From Pinus tabuliformis (taxonomy: Eukaryota; Streptophyta; Pinopsida; Pinales; Pinaceae), in assembly GCA_031772625.1 (NCBI GenBank), contig CM062819.1:1231291070-1231355069 (forward strand): a stretch of DNA of 64,000 nucleotides, in the 5' to 3' direction. The position numbers and the translations under genes were made by a program. The notes beneath the pieces are model-generated. The model was not told where the DNA came from and made no database searches. It was given only the letters and a program-made list of their open reading frames with translations. Below, piece after piece: positions 1 through 11,018 of this stretch. How positions within the stretch are numbered: position 1 is the first letter of the stretch; every line of letters begins with the position of its first letter.

Positions 1-971
1 TCTCTTTTAGATTTGGTTATTTCAATGATATACCTTCCATGCAGATTGATTTTAGATTCCTCCCCGTCCTATTCATTTCTTATATATTGTTTTACCTCCT
101 TATCATCTGCAAAAGCACTTTTGTTGATCCTAATCTCCCTTGGATTTATACAAGTTTTTTATAGCAAGGTTTAGGTTTTCTGATATATTTGCATGAACAC
201 CTTTCATTGTCACAAGAGCACCTTTCAGATTGCCTGCTATCATTGTCGCAGGAGGACCTTTTAGACCACGTAGTCTAAGGAGGCAACATTTTCGCCTAGA
301 AAACAATGGAAATTCTGGCACAATTTTGACAAAATCCAACGAAAAATTTTGGAAATTTGGGTTACAACTGTCAAGCTTCAGGATTTAGAGTGCCTGGGGG
401 GTTTTGATGGTGTCAAATCCATTTCCACCATCAAAGAAACAAGTCAAACACTCCCACAATGAGATTTTTTGAAAAAAAAATTGGTCGGATAAAGGCGAGA
501 AATGTTCATCCAGGCAAAATTGTCGCCTCAATAGACAGATCCCTTTTAGACTATCTGCTAGTAGAGCCTCTATGTATGGATATTCCATCTCTACAACTTC
601 TTTGCTAACTACTTATTTGACTATCTTTAATGGGGATTAGTTCAAGTTTACAAGAATTGTGGTTGCTTTCATATTTTTGGTATTTTGGTTTTTTATCTCT
701 ATAACTTACATGGCTAATTTCAAAGACACCTCTGCTACTAGGTATTACAAGCCTATAACTTTTGTGACTATGTGTTTCACTACCCGTCATGCCGATTTGC
801 ATTTCAATTCTATAACTTTTGTGACTAGTATTAGATTCCACGTCATTCAATCTCTCATCTCTCAAACTATCAAGTATTCCAAGTCTACAACTTTTGTCGC
901 TATTTATTTCACTACCTCTCATGCCCATTGGTATTTTAGAGTGTCTTTCATCGCTGATATCATATGCCTCT
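1..971. other. Unrecognised AT-rich DNA with loose internal repeats
   Basis: I recognise no gene here. Short open frames occur on both strands but none has a motif. Between about 755 and 945 a phrase beginning ACTTTTGT(G/C) recurs three times (near 757, 817 and 889), and two of the copies are followed by TTTCACTACC and TCATGCC. This is a loose imperfect tandem repeat. Confidence 0.4.
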
Positions 972-2190
972 TGTTGAAGAAAGTGTAACTAGGTTCGGTC
1001 TTCATAAATGTAATTTTGATCTTTGTACTTGTAAAAGAAAAGAGATATTATTTTTGTAAATTATACAATGAGTTTCTTGCTCATTACATAGGTCCAGCAC
1101 ATGTTGAAGTGCTATAGGAAAGTCAAAGAGTCAAAGAAAATGTTAAAGAGCTCTTCTTGAGCATATATGTAATGTATATGAGTCAACCTAGTGTCTAGAT
1201 CAGCACTCCAAGACAAGCACAATCCTCTTGAAGAAGGCAGTAAGCAAAACGATGTAAAAGCAGTCATGTCGGCTTGCAAAAGGAGACACAACACTTCACA
1301 CTGACACGTCGGCTAATTATGGAGGACAAACAACTATAAATACCCCACTAGGGTCACCACAGAAAGACAAAAAACTCGAACTCTCTGTAATTTCATATGG
1401 GTGCAAGAAGCTCTGAAATTTCGGATGGAACAGTAAGGTACAAGATCTCAGTGATGAGTACAGTGTCTCGGTGCAAGCAAATTACGGTGATAAGTGTGTC
1501 TCAGCCTCCTCATAATCGGTCTTGAAATGATGAAAGCAGCCATGACACATACAAAAACACAGTCACTATCTCAGTGATCTCTTAGTAATATATTCTCGGT
1601 CTAATTATGATGAAAGAGGATCACGATGATCCCACAGTAGTATACACAGTCTCGGCATTCTTGTTCTGAAGAAGATCATACACTCTCAATATAACAGTAA
1701 TGATAAGGATCTCGGTGATCCTATAGGAATACTCTCAATATACATACATATCTCAATATGGACCTCGTTGTTATGATGGTGATCTCGATGAAGGTGCAGA
1801 GATGATCTCAGTAAAGGCACAGTGGTGATCTCAAGGAGCAGTCATGGTGCAGCAATGATGATCTCGGTGAAGTAGTAATGATGATGATGATCTCAGCAGT
1901 AAGAAGAGGATTGGTGTCTTGGTCTTGGAGTGGCTTGATAGGTCAAGGGTCATGGTCTTGGTATTCATCAATTGGAATCTCTATAAGAAGAATTTTGAGT
2001 GGGTTTTCCTCTCCAAGAGGGAGAGGTTTTGGCCCTGGCAGAAAGCCAACATCTTGTGTTCTTGTCTCTTGTATTTTGGTAACTGTTTGATGAAGTAAGA
2101 AATACACACACTAATGATATCAAGAGAAGATTGTGCTAATAAGCAAAAGTTAAAATACCTCACAAATAGTTATCATGCTAAGAAGAATCA
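972..2190 (+). mobile_element. Diverged solo LTR related to the 36.6-kb gag-only element
   Basis: The segment opens with TGTTGAAG and, near 985, TGTAACTAGG-TTCGGTCTTCAT. This closely resembles the LTR starts at 36606 and 40916. Its far end has the same order of features as those LTRs: a GGTTTTCC-CTCC-GAGGGAGAGGTTTT block near 2000, then a GTTTGATGAAG phrase, then an A-rich end near 2190. A TATA-like box (CTATAAATACC) lies at about 1331. No coding region or second LTR of this family is adjacent. Boundaries are approximate and I found no clear target duplication. It could be a fragment rather than a true solo LTR. Confidence 0.45.
1440..1890 (+). repeat. Dispersed GATCTC(A/G)GTGA motif cluster
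   Basis: Within the diverged LTR, variants of GATCTCAGTGA or GATCTCGGTGA recur about eight times at irregular spacing, for example near 1447, 1571, 1708, 1782, 1806, 1827 and 1859. They are mixed with TGATGATGAT runs. The copies are not a strict tandem array. They may be a decayed subrepeat of the LTR leader. Confidence 0.45.
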
Positions 2191-2469
2191 CATTAACTCT
2201 AATTGCCCTAGATTTTTCAACACCTATCCCTCATGTTCACAAAGCGTGTATTATTTGACCTTCTTATCATCTGCAACAAAAAATTTACTAATATTGGGCT
2301 CTTTTGCATTTTGATAACTAGTTTGATAATTAGATTTAGCTTTTATGATATCATCACTAGAGAAACTTCCATCATTAGTCGAGAGTCTTTCAAAAATCCC
2401 TAAACAAGATAGGATTTGCATGATCATATGCTCTTTGAATTTGCTTCCTCATAACGACAAAAGAAAATG

Positions 2470-3073
2470 TAGCCATCCTAAACAAATGTTAGTCGCAATT
2501 AACATGTCTTAAGCCATTTGGCTCATAGATGTTCCCAAAAACACCAGCAGATGTTGGTGTAGAAAACTTAATGACCTTGAGTAGGACTTGGTCATCATTA
2601 TGAACAAACATTTTTAGCAGATCTCATGGTAGATGTTCTACAATCCCTATTCCATATTGTTCAAATTGAGGGGTTGTTGAACCAAGCCAAGAGGTAGAGG
2701 TGGTAGGCTCGGCATCATAGACAAGTTTAGCAGAACACCTATCTTGGTTAGCAGTATCATGTGCAAGGCTACAGCTAGGAGTAGAGGCAAAAGCCATTGC
2801 TTTATCTAATTCTTCTTTATTGACTTATTTCTCATCAAGTTTGGTTGAATCCCCTTCCTGGTTAGAACATTCTTGAATGCTAATTTCTTTCATGTCAACA
2901 TCAATTTCTATTGTAGGTGTCAAATCTAACATCTTAAGATCCTTGGGCCATTTTTTAATTAATTCTTTTATTTCTTGTGGCAATTTTTTTTTGATTTGTT
3001 GATTTCCCTTAATTCTTTGAAAAGTGTCTTCAATTTCCCTAATTTCAAGATCTAAAAACATAGTGGTAGCCAA
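2470..3073 (-). pseudogene. Decayed ORF of an LTR element (unknown product)
   Basis: On the minus strand an 82-codon open frame (3073 down to 2825) continues in the same frame past a TAA into a further open stretch to about 2470. The first part is rich in Lys, Glu and Ile and looks like a charged helical segment. The second part includes short segments such as LVYDAEPTTSTSWLG and KVIKFSTPTSAG. It begins just after a primer-site-like sequence (3092-3079), as a gag gene would. I do not recognise a gag, protease or zinc-knuckle motif, so the function is unknown. At least two stops break it. Confidence 0.35.
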
Positions 3074-3078
3074 AACTT

Positions 3079-3092
3079 GGCTTTGATACCAA
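3079..3092 (-). other. Primer binding site, initiator tRNA-Met type
   Basis: On the minus strand the sequence reads TTGGTATCAAAGCC, a common variant of the plant copia/gypsy site complementary to initiator tRNA-Met. It lies between a putative LTR (upstream on this strand) and a decayed ORF. Confidence 0.5.
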
Positions 3093-3496
3093 TATCACAA
3101 ACAATGCATGCTTGGATGGGTTTAGACAATATATTTGTAAATGTATCAATCAACTTTGCGAACATTGGCATGAGGATTAAATTGGCAAGGGTCTGGAAAA
3201 CCAAAAAAATCGTAAAAGTTGGGAAAATATTGGTAAAAATTGGCAAACATTGGCTAGGCCAAAAAAATGGCAATTCCGCGATAAAATCGAGATGTTTGCA
3301 ACATTGGTATAAATGTATTGATATATAAATAATTGATAGAATAAGTAAGAATGACGGATATTACATTGAAGGGAACCCTTTATATATACCTAAGCAATGT
3401 ACCTTTTCGTACCAAGGGGCATGTCCTTTTTATAAGATACATCTTTCCATTAATTAAAATATCATTATTTATTATTATTATTATGTTCATAACAGC
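3093..3496 (-). mobile_element. Putative 5' LTR, relative of the 6.9-kb/19.3-kb LTR family
   Basis: Read on the minus strand from 3496, the segment opens TGTTATGAACATAAT. This is the same opening as the LTRs at 6929 and 19315. It shares their later order: GACATG, a GAAAAGG or GAAAGGG block, GCTTAGG-TATATATAA (a TATA box), then a pyrimidine-rich stretch. It ends next to a primer-site-like sequence. Identity is low and the matching 3' LTR was not found. Confidence 0.4.
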
Positions 3497-4494
3497 TAGA
3501 TAGTAGAAAGTTGCTCAGTTGTTTGCACGGAGGTTTACACTTGACTTCAAGATGCTTTGGTTGAGGAAGTGGACATGTAGATGTAGTTGTTCCTAAGGGG
3601 CACATGACCTTAGAAATGTATTGGAGCTTTGGAGCCTTGGCGTGGGAGCATTGGACCTTTGAGAGTAGCACCCATACATTGGAGGCTTTCTTGTTGACCA
3701 TCATCACCATAGAGCTTAAAGTGTATCACTTGCAGTAAAGAGATTACATGTGTGGACATACTTGTGTCTAGTTGGTTGCTTGTAGTGGACTAGGTCCACT
3801 TGTCATTGTCAACCTCCTTTACCCCTCGTATAAATAGACGCAAGATAAAGCCATGCACCCGTGCATATTCTTCTTTACACTTAGGTTCTAGATGTAAAAG
3901 GAGTGCTACTCTCTCTCTCACTCTCTCTCTCTCTTACATCTTCATTGCACATTATCTCTTTGTTCTTCATATCTTATATCTCTACCTTATGGAGTTAAGG
4001 TTTCGTGGAGCATTCTTGACGTCTAAGGGTAAGGTCAGATCCCTAAAGCGGCATTAGAGTTAGGGTTTGGTGATAAGCCCTGAGTTGTATTGGTCAAGGA
4101 GGAAAAGAAGAAGAGATGCCTTGCATGAGGACAAAGAGGACTTGCTAGTGATGATTCTAAGTTGTTGGGGCATCTTTGGTGGAGCTAAGGTTTTTCCTAG
4201 TTTTCCTTGGCAAGGGTTTCAGAGACTTGGAGGGTTGTACCAGGTTGTGATAAACTAAGAGTATGTATTTCATCTCTTATCCATATATATGAAGCTTTAA
4301 GCTGTCCAAAATTGTCATATTGCAAATTTGATTTTCAGCTATCATTGTGTTCATGGTTTGAAAATTTCCAGCACTTATAAGTCCTGCTGATTTGACATAC
4401 GTAAAAGCTGAAATTGTTAAGGAATTTAACATTTATATTGAAGATAATAGGACAAATTTACAGCTGTAAATAATAAATATGCATTAATTGAAAT
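3497..4494. other. Unrecognised noncoding stretch with a TATA-like box
   Basis: No gene is recognised. A TATA-like CGTATAAATAGACG lies at about 3828-3841, followed about 70 bases later by a CT-rich tract. This arrangement is typical of a plant core promoter or an LTR U3/R boundary. The short frames downstream (to about 4258) show no family motif. Confidence 0.3.
3909..3935 (+). repeat. (CT)n microsatellite
   Basis: CT dinucleotides interrupted once by an A. In plants, CT-rich tracts just downstream of a TATA box are common in 5' leader regions. Here no gene can be attached to it. Confidence 0.7.
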
Positions 4495-4595
4495 GCTTTT
4501 AGACAATGTCACATGGTTTGGGTTCGAGTTCGGGTTCGACAATCGTTAGGTTCAGTTTGAGCTTGAATTTTTTGATGAGGTTCGCCATTAGGTTC

Positions 4596-4645
<50 letters not shown>

Positions 4646-4882
4646 ATAAAATGGTAAGAAATCAACATCAGTAAACATCAAAAATGTTATCACGGACATG
4701 GAAACTGCAAAGATAAATTACAAGCTTGAGTTGTCACATGAAGTTATGAGTTTTGATCTATGGACTTGGCCAATGGCTATGTGGTTCGATGAGGTTCACC
4801 GAACCTCAAAAAAAAATTAAGGTTCGCCAAAATTTGAACCTCAAGGTTAAAGTTCAACGAACCTTGTGACATAGCTTTTAGA
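4495..4882. mobile_element. hAT-like MITE with 8-bp target duplication
   Basis: The copies of CTTTTAGA at 4496-4503 and 4875-4882 match perfectly (one more matching base on the left makes a possible 9-mer, GCTTTTAGA). They bracket a 371-bp element. Its ends are CAATGTCACATGG at 4504 and, reverse-complemented from 4874, CTATGTCACAAGG, so the terminal inverted repeats agree at 11 of 13 positions. An 8-bp duplication suggests hAT; a 9-bp reading would suggest Mutator. No transposase is present. The interior is full of GGTTCG/CGAACC phrases in both orientations, giving a strongly self-complementary element, plus a (TA)n run. Confidence 0.75.
4599..4642. repeat. (TA)n microsatellite
   Basis: About 22 uninterrupted TA units inside the hAT-like MITE. 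Confidence 0.95.
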
Positions 4883-6213
4883 TATGGTTTATGTATGAAA
4901 AGATTGCTCCAAAGTGCTGCAACTTGTTGGCCTATATTTGGTATCTTCTCTCTTGGATTGCCTAGGGATTGGGATTGATGTGAAGTGAAATATTTTCCGT
5001 TTGCTGCTGTAATTTATATTTCAGTTCAGCCCTAACGCTAATAATTCAAAAGGATTGGATCCATGGAATCTCTAAAGAGATAAAATTTCTAAATTTGCAA
5101 AAAAAACCTCAATTCATGAAATTTCTACATTTAGAAGCTCAGTAGTTTAAAGTTAAACCTATGAATACTTGAAGCATAGGATGTTCACAAATTACCTCAG
5201 AAGATTTTGACAATCCTCTTTTTGACTATGTTGCAAGCATGAAAGAAGGAACAGGAATAATTTGACATTTGCCTTAAGGTAGATTTCAACTATACTAACG
5301 TGTGAAGTTATCAATCTACTTTGACAAATTTCTGCACAATTATCTTTGATCATGCCTGCATTTGATTCTTATAGAAAAGAATAAAGCATATTAGAAGAGA
5401 ATGTGCTAAAAACAGATAACACATGATTCAGTGTATGGAATCAAAAGTTGCTCCTAATTATACAACACTATATAGTATAAACATAGATAACATTCCCGAA
5501 GTTCACAACATATTAAACAAGCTTAAAGCTGTCAATCGCTCCTCTAACATTGTCTTGTTGGTGTCACCAAAACTCAAGCAACAAGGTTAGTTTAGTCATT
5601 GTGGGCGAGGGTTAGATTGTATTAAGCATAGAGCAAACAACACACTTCCTCAAACGATACCTACATCTGAGAAGTAACACTGAATTATAAACCAAAAATG
5701 AAGTTGCGAGGATGAAATTATGGAAATGAATGAGAAATTAAACAAAAGAAAGAAAACCCAATTTTTTCCTTGGAAAATCGAAGATACTTCGTCCTATGCT
5801 AGCTCTGTAATATCCAGTGGAAAATCTAGTTAATATAAATCCTTGAAATTAAAGATAATATCTGAAGTTATGAATCTAAGAGTTAAGGAGCCTAGATGAA
5901 ATTAATAAATTGTACAAAAAAATATGTACACCCTAAGACTTGCAACGGTCATGTGGAAGAGAAAGAAATTAGACCTAGAGTTTCATATCTAATGACGCAG
6001 GTTTAGGGTGAAGACCCTGAAGAACCAACAATCACATTCGAGCATGGCTATACCCTTGTATACACAAATTTTCGCAACAAAACATCAAGGTTTTAGAGAT
6101 AAAACCCCATATAGAAAAATGATCTCTACTCTGTAGAAAAAATGTAAAATGGAGGTGGCCTTGAGGCTTACTCAAGATTTTGTGAGCCAATAATTTGTAT
6201 TGATATGACCATG
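4883..6213. other. Unrecognised AT-rich intergenic DNA
   Basis: No coding frame, RNA gene or repeat with clear boundaries is seen. Short frames are shadows without motifs. Confidence 0.4.
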
Positions 6214-6601
6214 TCATTACCACGGGGGCCTCACTCAATGAACCTATGGCATATCACATGCGTTCGCGGCATACTAAACAATACCCCTAATTTGACTACA
6301 TATTGGAAAATACCTCTAAAAACCACATTATTTAACCCCCTACCAATACAAACCAAATACACCTTCCCAATTTAAACAACCCCTACTTTCACTAGATATT
6401 GTAGGTATCCATTTTTTCATTAGACCCCTTTATAATTTTTCATTAACTTTGAACTTCATTTTTTATACCTGCCAATATAAAAACCCTTTAACCCCTATAT
6501 ATCCCCCAATATATTATGTCATTTTTTCCTGAATAAATATCCCCCAATATGAACACACGTGCTATGGTATTGCTCCCCTAGTGAAGCCCCCGTGGTCATT
6601 A
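6214..6601. mobile_element. Short MITE with 15-bp inverted ends
   Basis: The left end, CCACGGGGGCCTCAC at 6220-6234, matches the reverse complement of the right end (6581-6595) at 14 of 15 positions. The 376-bp element is flanked by TCATTA at 6214-6219 and 6596-6601. The repeat can be extended to TCATTACCA if the terminal CCA is counted as host, which would give a Mutator-like 9-bp duplication. The interior is C-rich on this strand (many ACCCC and CCCTA phrases) and has no ORF. Superfamily is uncertain because the duplication length is ambiguous. Confidence 0.7.
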
Positions 6602-6923
6602 CCAACACACAGTGAACCATAAATGTTAGAATAAACCCTTAGTTATCTAAGTGTAGAATGAAGCAAAGGAAAAAGTAATCTAAGAATAAAATAATATGGA
6701 AAGGATGTGAATGGAGGATTAATGCATGAGGAGACCATCATAAAGATAAATTTGAACTTCTTCTGGATGAAAGTCCTTTTTATGCCACAAACCTTTCGTT
6801 GAACACGTACGAATAAGTGACCAAATGTATAGAAGACAAAAAAAAGGATTACATTATAAAAAGAATGAAGAACGCGCTGCAATATATAAACTTTACCAAT
6901 CTTCTAGTGCATTGATAGACATA
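6602..6923. other. Unrecognised intergenic DNA
   Basis: A 79-codon antisense frame (6882-6643) is hydrophobic by composition but has no family motif or promoter. I see nothing that supports a gene. Confidence 0.35.
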
Positions 6924-6928
6924 CCCTT

Positions 6929-7226
6929 TGTTATGAACATAATTCATAATTCATAATAAGTGCAAATATAAATATAATAATAAAAAATGATAATTAATTA
7001 ACTATTGATTAATTAGTTAGTAATGAAGAGGCATGTCTTAGAGACATGGCCATTTGTGAAAGGGCACCTGCCTAGGGTATATAAGCGGGCCCTCATTCTT
7101 ATTTGTAGTCATCCTACATCAATTCTTTATACAATATACAATTTACAATTATTGTCCTACAAAGGATGTCTTTGTCTATGAAGTATTTTAATATTTCCGT
7201 TGTGTATACAACTTTTGGTCATTACA
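6929..7226 (+). repeat. 5' LTR of element O
   Basis: Begins TGTTATGAAC and ends ATTACA. It contains a TATA-like GGTATATAAGCGG near 7076, about 150 bases before its end. It aligns along its whole length with 19315-19606, with scattered substitutions and small indels (identity roughly 85-90% by eye). This points to an old insertion compared with the nested element M. Confidence 0.88.
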
Positions 7227-7240
7227 TTGGTATTAGAGCC
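7227..7240 (+). other. Primer binding site of element O
   Basis: TTGGTATTAGAGCC directly follows the 5' LTR. It differs by one base from the usual initiator-tRNA-Met site TTGGTATCAGAGCC; the change is C to T. Confidence 0.8.
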
Positions 7241-8120
7241 ATGTTTGGTTGATCAGCAGGCCTTTGGTCATCAACCTATCATCAACCCTGTTGTCATCAT
7301 GATTTAGGCATTTCACCAGTCTTGGAGATTCTCCATTCCACCAGATTCGTTGTGAGGCCTTTGGCCATTACAATATATATATATAATACCTACACTTTAA
7401 CTTGTGGGCAAGCAAAGATATCCACAACAAGACCGACCGCATCAACCAACACCACCCTCCGCAGCGCACACCATTATGTCTACACCTACTGGGTCCACGT
7501 CCTTCGCAACCATCCAACCTTCCGCCACACTTATTATTTTACCGGCTGTCAACCACCCCACGGAATCTCCATCGCACGACCAATCGATCAGTTGATCAAA
7601 CACTCGCCTTGCCGAGTCCTTCATCCCCACCGTGCTGTCTTGTTTCTGTCTGCTGACTGCGCCAAAATATCCCCACAGGCTCGTTCTCCCACCTAAGTCG
7701 TTGTCATTTTCCCTTGCCGTTGTTGTCTTGTTTCCTACAGCTAACCCTGCGTTTAATCCATTACTTCGCATCTCCCCATCTCCACTGCACGCCTCTACCT
7801 ACTCCTTCGTCCCTGCTGACCACACCGTCAAACTCTATTTTCCCTGCGTCGACTTAGACCCACGCCACGTAACCCTCTGCACTCATCGTCCGACGTTAGA
7901 AAGGATCACGTCTCGGGCTGCTGTGACCATGGTTGTGGCGTCACGTTTCGTGGATGGGCATTCTGTGGTTGTCGGGCGTTGTTATGCTTTGGAAAGAAAC
8001 GTGATGGGGCACCACATCCCTTGGAATCACATTTTTTTCGAGATTAATTTATTTTATTAATTTAATTAAATAGTAATTAAATTATAATAAAAAAATATTT
8101 AAAAAATTGTTATATTTAAA

Positions 8121-8165
<45 letters not shown>

Positions 8166-8323
8166 ATTTAAAAAAAAAAAAAGAGGAAAAAGGAAGAAGA
8201 AAAGTGATTAAAATAAGAAAAAAAAGGGTTATCATTAAACCCTAAGCTCTTCGACGAACACAAAAGAAGTCCATTTTTGAAGAACATATCAGTGTCGCTG
8301 ACGAAAAATTATCGATAAACAAA
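7241..8323 (+). other. Internal leader of O with a GC-richer block
   Basis: From about 7400 to 8000 the sequence is clearly richer in C and G than its surroundings. It is open on both strands for 100-140 codons in several frames (for example 7632-8060 plus and 7771-7442 minus). None of these frames shows a motif I recognise. The compositional jump suggests a captured or inserted fragment. After 8040 it turns into A/T-rich DNA with a (TA)n tract at 8126-8162. Confidence 0.4.
8126..8162. repeat. (TA)n microsatellite
   Basis: About 18 TA units in the AT-rich leader just upstream of the protease-like frame of element O. Confidence 0.9.
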
Positions 8324-8653
8324 ATGGAGCCTAATTCAAAAATGATGAAGGAAGGACGATTTTCCTATAAAGGTTTTTCAGTTACGGATCACAAAGTAAT
8401 TACATTAAAAGGAAGTATCCAAGGAAGAGAAATTAATATCGCTATCAACACAAGCAACGATAAAAATTACATCAATGTTAACTTGGAAAATCAGCTATTA
8501 ATTCTAGAGCCAAGCATTGGTGTAAGGAAAAATATTTTTGACCAAAAAGAGTATAACATTAGTGATTTACAAGTGACAGTAGGTCATTATGAGTACATAT
8601 CTCAATTTCATGTTGTAAAGATGGATATTGACATCATACTCGGTCAACCTTAG
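8324..8653 (+). pseudogene. Retroviral-type aspartic protease-like protein of element O
   Basis: The frame starts at an ATG in good context (AAAATGG, 8324) and is open for 109 codons. It then hits TAG at 8651 and continues in frame to a second stop near 8736. The C-terminal part reads DIDIILGQP, which is the conserved hydrophobic-ILG-(M/Q)P(W) signature near the end of pepsin-like retroelement proteases. The TAG falls exactly where that signature has Trp (TGG to TAG). Upstream, in the place of the catalytic D-T/S-G, the sequence reads INTSND, so the expected aspartate appears as Asn and the Gly is lost. The fold may be protease-derived but the catalytic motif is absent. It sits directly upstream of a coiled-coil frame. 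Without the Asp it could act as a structural gag-like protein or simply be decayed. Confidence 0.6.
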
Positions 8654-8825
8654 TTTAAGAATTTGGGTACATTCATGTTAAACATAGAGAAACAATTTTT
8701 GACATTTCCTTATAAGGGGAAGATGGTCACATTTTGAGACTAACAAGTAAATCAAAATCGATAACATTTTCAGTAGAAGACTTCAAGGATGTCTCAGACT
8801 TTAAGTTTTAAGATAACAAAAAAAG

Positions 8826-8923
8826 AAGCAAAAAGAGCTTGAAGAAGCCATCTGCAGTAAAGACAAAGAAATTTCATGCCTCAGAGATCAAAATGAAAAA
8901 CTACTCAAATAAGTCAAGAAAGG
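8826..8923 (+). pseudogene. Coiled-coil protein of element O, 5' part (split by element M)
   Basis: This frame encodes a heptad-like run rich in Lys, Glu, Leu and Gln (for example KELEEAICSKDKEISCLRD). One TAA lies near 8911, where CAA would give Gln. It is interrupted at 8923 by element M. The reading frame resumes correctly at 18473 once element M and one copy of its AAAGG duplication are removed, which confirms that this is one gene split by insertion. It is not in the same frame as the protease-like part. Function is unknown. A coiled-coil capsid or gag role is possible. Confidence 0.6.
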
Positions 8924-10993
8924 TGATGAGCCCCAAAAATGGACAATTATTTGGGCTCATTCAACCTCCTAATTTGACTTAATCCACCATTCTCATTAGT
9001 TTATTGCATGTTTTGATTATATTTATGTTAATAGAGTGAATTTGGTTAGTCATTATGCCAACAAGTCTAATGGGTGCTTTGTGTAGCCTTTTTGGTCAAC
9101 TTGAAGACAAAATTGAAGGTCTTAATGAGCACTTGGCAGCCAAATTCGTGGGAGAACAAGCTAGAGGATTTGTAGGAAGGTGTCCCCTTCATTTATGGGC
9201 CCTTACCTCGAATTCTCCACCATCAGCTCGGAGTTCAAGGGCCACCGAATCAATCAGCACAAGGGCAACCAAGCAAGTCAAGTAGGACTGTTGTTAACTA
9301 CAAGTCTTGGGCAGCCGAGTCCCTAAATTTTAGGAGGACTGTTGGGTCCTCAAATTGTATAAATAAGAGGGCTTAAGACCTCATTTCAGTTAGTCAATTT
9401 GGGTTAGCCAGTGTAAGCCAGTTTTGGCATGATGTTAGACTCATGATTATGATCTTTTAATAAAGGCAGGCAGCTTTGGATTCAATTCTGAGTTCTTAAG
9501 GGAGCTATAGCTCTCAGGTTAGGGCCCAAACTGAGAGCAATAGACTTCCTTCTCCTTGTATTGTTACTTGTTTTTTTCCTTTCAGCACTTTATTCCTCTG
9601 TTTTGACATGCATTTAGAATTTACAGTCTGCTGATTTGATTTCTTTTATGTGATTGAGTAGGATTAGTTTACAGTTCAAGTGCTTTTAGTTGCTTAGATT
9701 AGAGTAGGAGGATTGTAATTCATTAGAGCTCCAAAAAAGGTTGATAGTGCACTTGTTGCCATCTCTGTTTAGAGATTGGGGGTGTGGGCTGTACCAACCA
9801 CCAAAAACGCAGTCTTATGCTTTCATGCAAGCTGCCACACAGTCATTTCAATTGTAGATCCATTCATGCATTCTGATCTTGAGCACTACTTCTTCGTTCC
9901 AACACCATGCACGATTTTTCTCCACACTTTACATTGCTGTTCATTGGTTTAATAACACAGTTAGAATAGGTTGATGGAATTCTCGGTTTTGTGCAAGATA
10001 TAGAGGATTTGTTTCTTTTACACTGCATAGCATCACTTTATCGTGTTCTTCTTCTTCTCAACCACGCCTGAAGCCACTTGCTCGACCTCTGTTCAGCTCA
10101 TTAGCCTTCCAACCCTTCTACTTCTCACGTAGCTCCATCTTTTTAACTTTCCCTTGCTTCCTCCCTTCTATCCACCAACCAACTGTACCCACTCTTTCCT
10201 CATCTCATATCTCTGTCCCTGAGCCACCACAAACTCCTCCTTCACCTTACCCATCCACCCATACAACTCCTCCACTCCTCCATCACCCAAAACTCCCACT
10301 ACAGCACATCCTGTAGAAGTTAGCAGACTTCCTGTAGAAATCCTGAGTTTCCTGTAGGATCCCCTGCAGACATCCTGTAGAAGCCTGCAAACTCGGTTGC
10401 GGAGCATCTGAACGTTGTGGACTCCTGTGGAATGATGTTAGGGATCCCCTGGAACCTCTCCTAGCCCTCCTGACCTTTCCCAAGCTTTCTCTCCCTTCGC
10501 ACTACCCCTGCACAGTCAAAACCTAATAAGAAACAAAATCATAATAACTCCAACAACTTAAGCAAAAACACAAAAAGATGTTTCCTTCAGATAGTGATAA
10601 CTTAGACACATGCATTTTACCTTCCTAGAAGTAATGGCATCTCTTCTCGTAGTTTGCATTCTCATTTTTGCATTAGTAGGACTAGTTGGTAGAATTAGGG
10701 TTTGCTAGGGTTTGTATTTCTTTTTGGCTTTCAGTTTCTTTTTGCAATTAGATTAGCTTCCTTCAAGTTAGCTTTCATCCATCAATTAAAAAGTTTCTTC
10801 TAAGAGCATATAGAAGTTGGCTTGAGCCCTAGCGGACTTGTGCCAGCTGACCAAGTCACAGCTGCGGCAAGAGCTAGTACTTGTGCATACAGCACCGTCG
10901 CTTCCAAGTTTGTTACGAACTACCGGGTTGATAAAATTAAAGAAGGGAGTTCCAGGAGTTGTAGCATTATTGCTACAATACTGGGGCCCACCA
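8924..10993 (+). repeat. 5' LTR of element M
   Basis: 2070 bp, opening TGATGAGCCCC. It contains a TATA box at 9358-9367 and an AATAAA at 9459-9464. Near 10308-10384 there are four copies of TCCTGTAG(A/G), a motif found throughout this element. A 76-codon open frame (9055-9285) is preserved in both LTRs, but near identity of the LTRs explains that without coding. The frame has no known motif. Confidence 0.92.
9358..9367 (+). promoter_or_regulatory. TATA box of the 5' LTR of element M
   Basis: TATAAATAAG, about 435 bases into the LTR. It is followed 100 bases later by AATAAA (9459), a plausible polyadenylation signal for transcripts ending in the other LTR. The spacing fits a U3-R boundary. 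Confidence 0.6.
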
Positions 10994-10999
10994 TCTTTT

Positions 11000-11018
11000 T
11001 GGCGCCGTTGCCGAGGAA
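11000..11018 (+). other. Primer binding site of element M, tRNA-Asp type
   Basis: TGGCGCCGTTGCCGAGGAA lies 6 bases after the 5' LTR. From memory, the plant tRNA-Asp complement is TGGCGCCGTTGCCGGGGA, so this matches at 17 of 18 positions. That primer is characteristic of Athila-type gypsy elements and many large non-autonomous derivatives. Confidence 0.85.

Noticed and set aside
9055..9285. 76-codon ORF preserved in both LTRs of element M (also 16532-16762)
   Set aside because: The two LTRs are nearly identical, so the frame is preserved by recent common origin. No motif, start context or codon evidence supports a gene.
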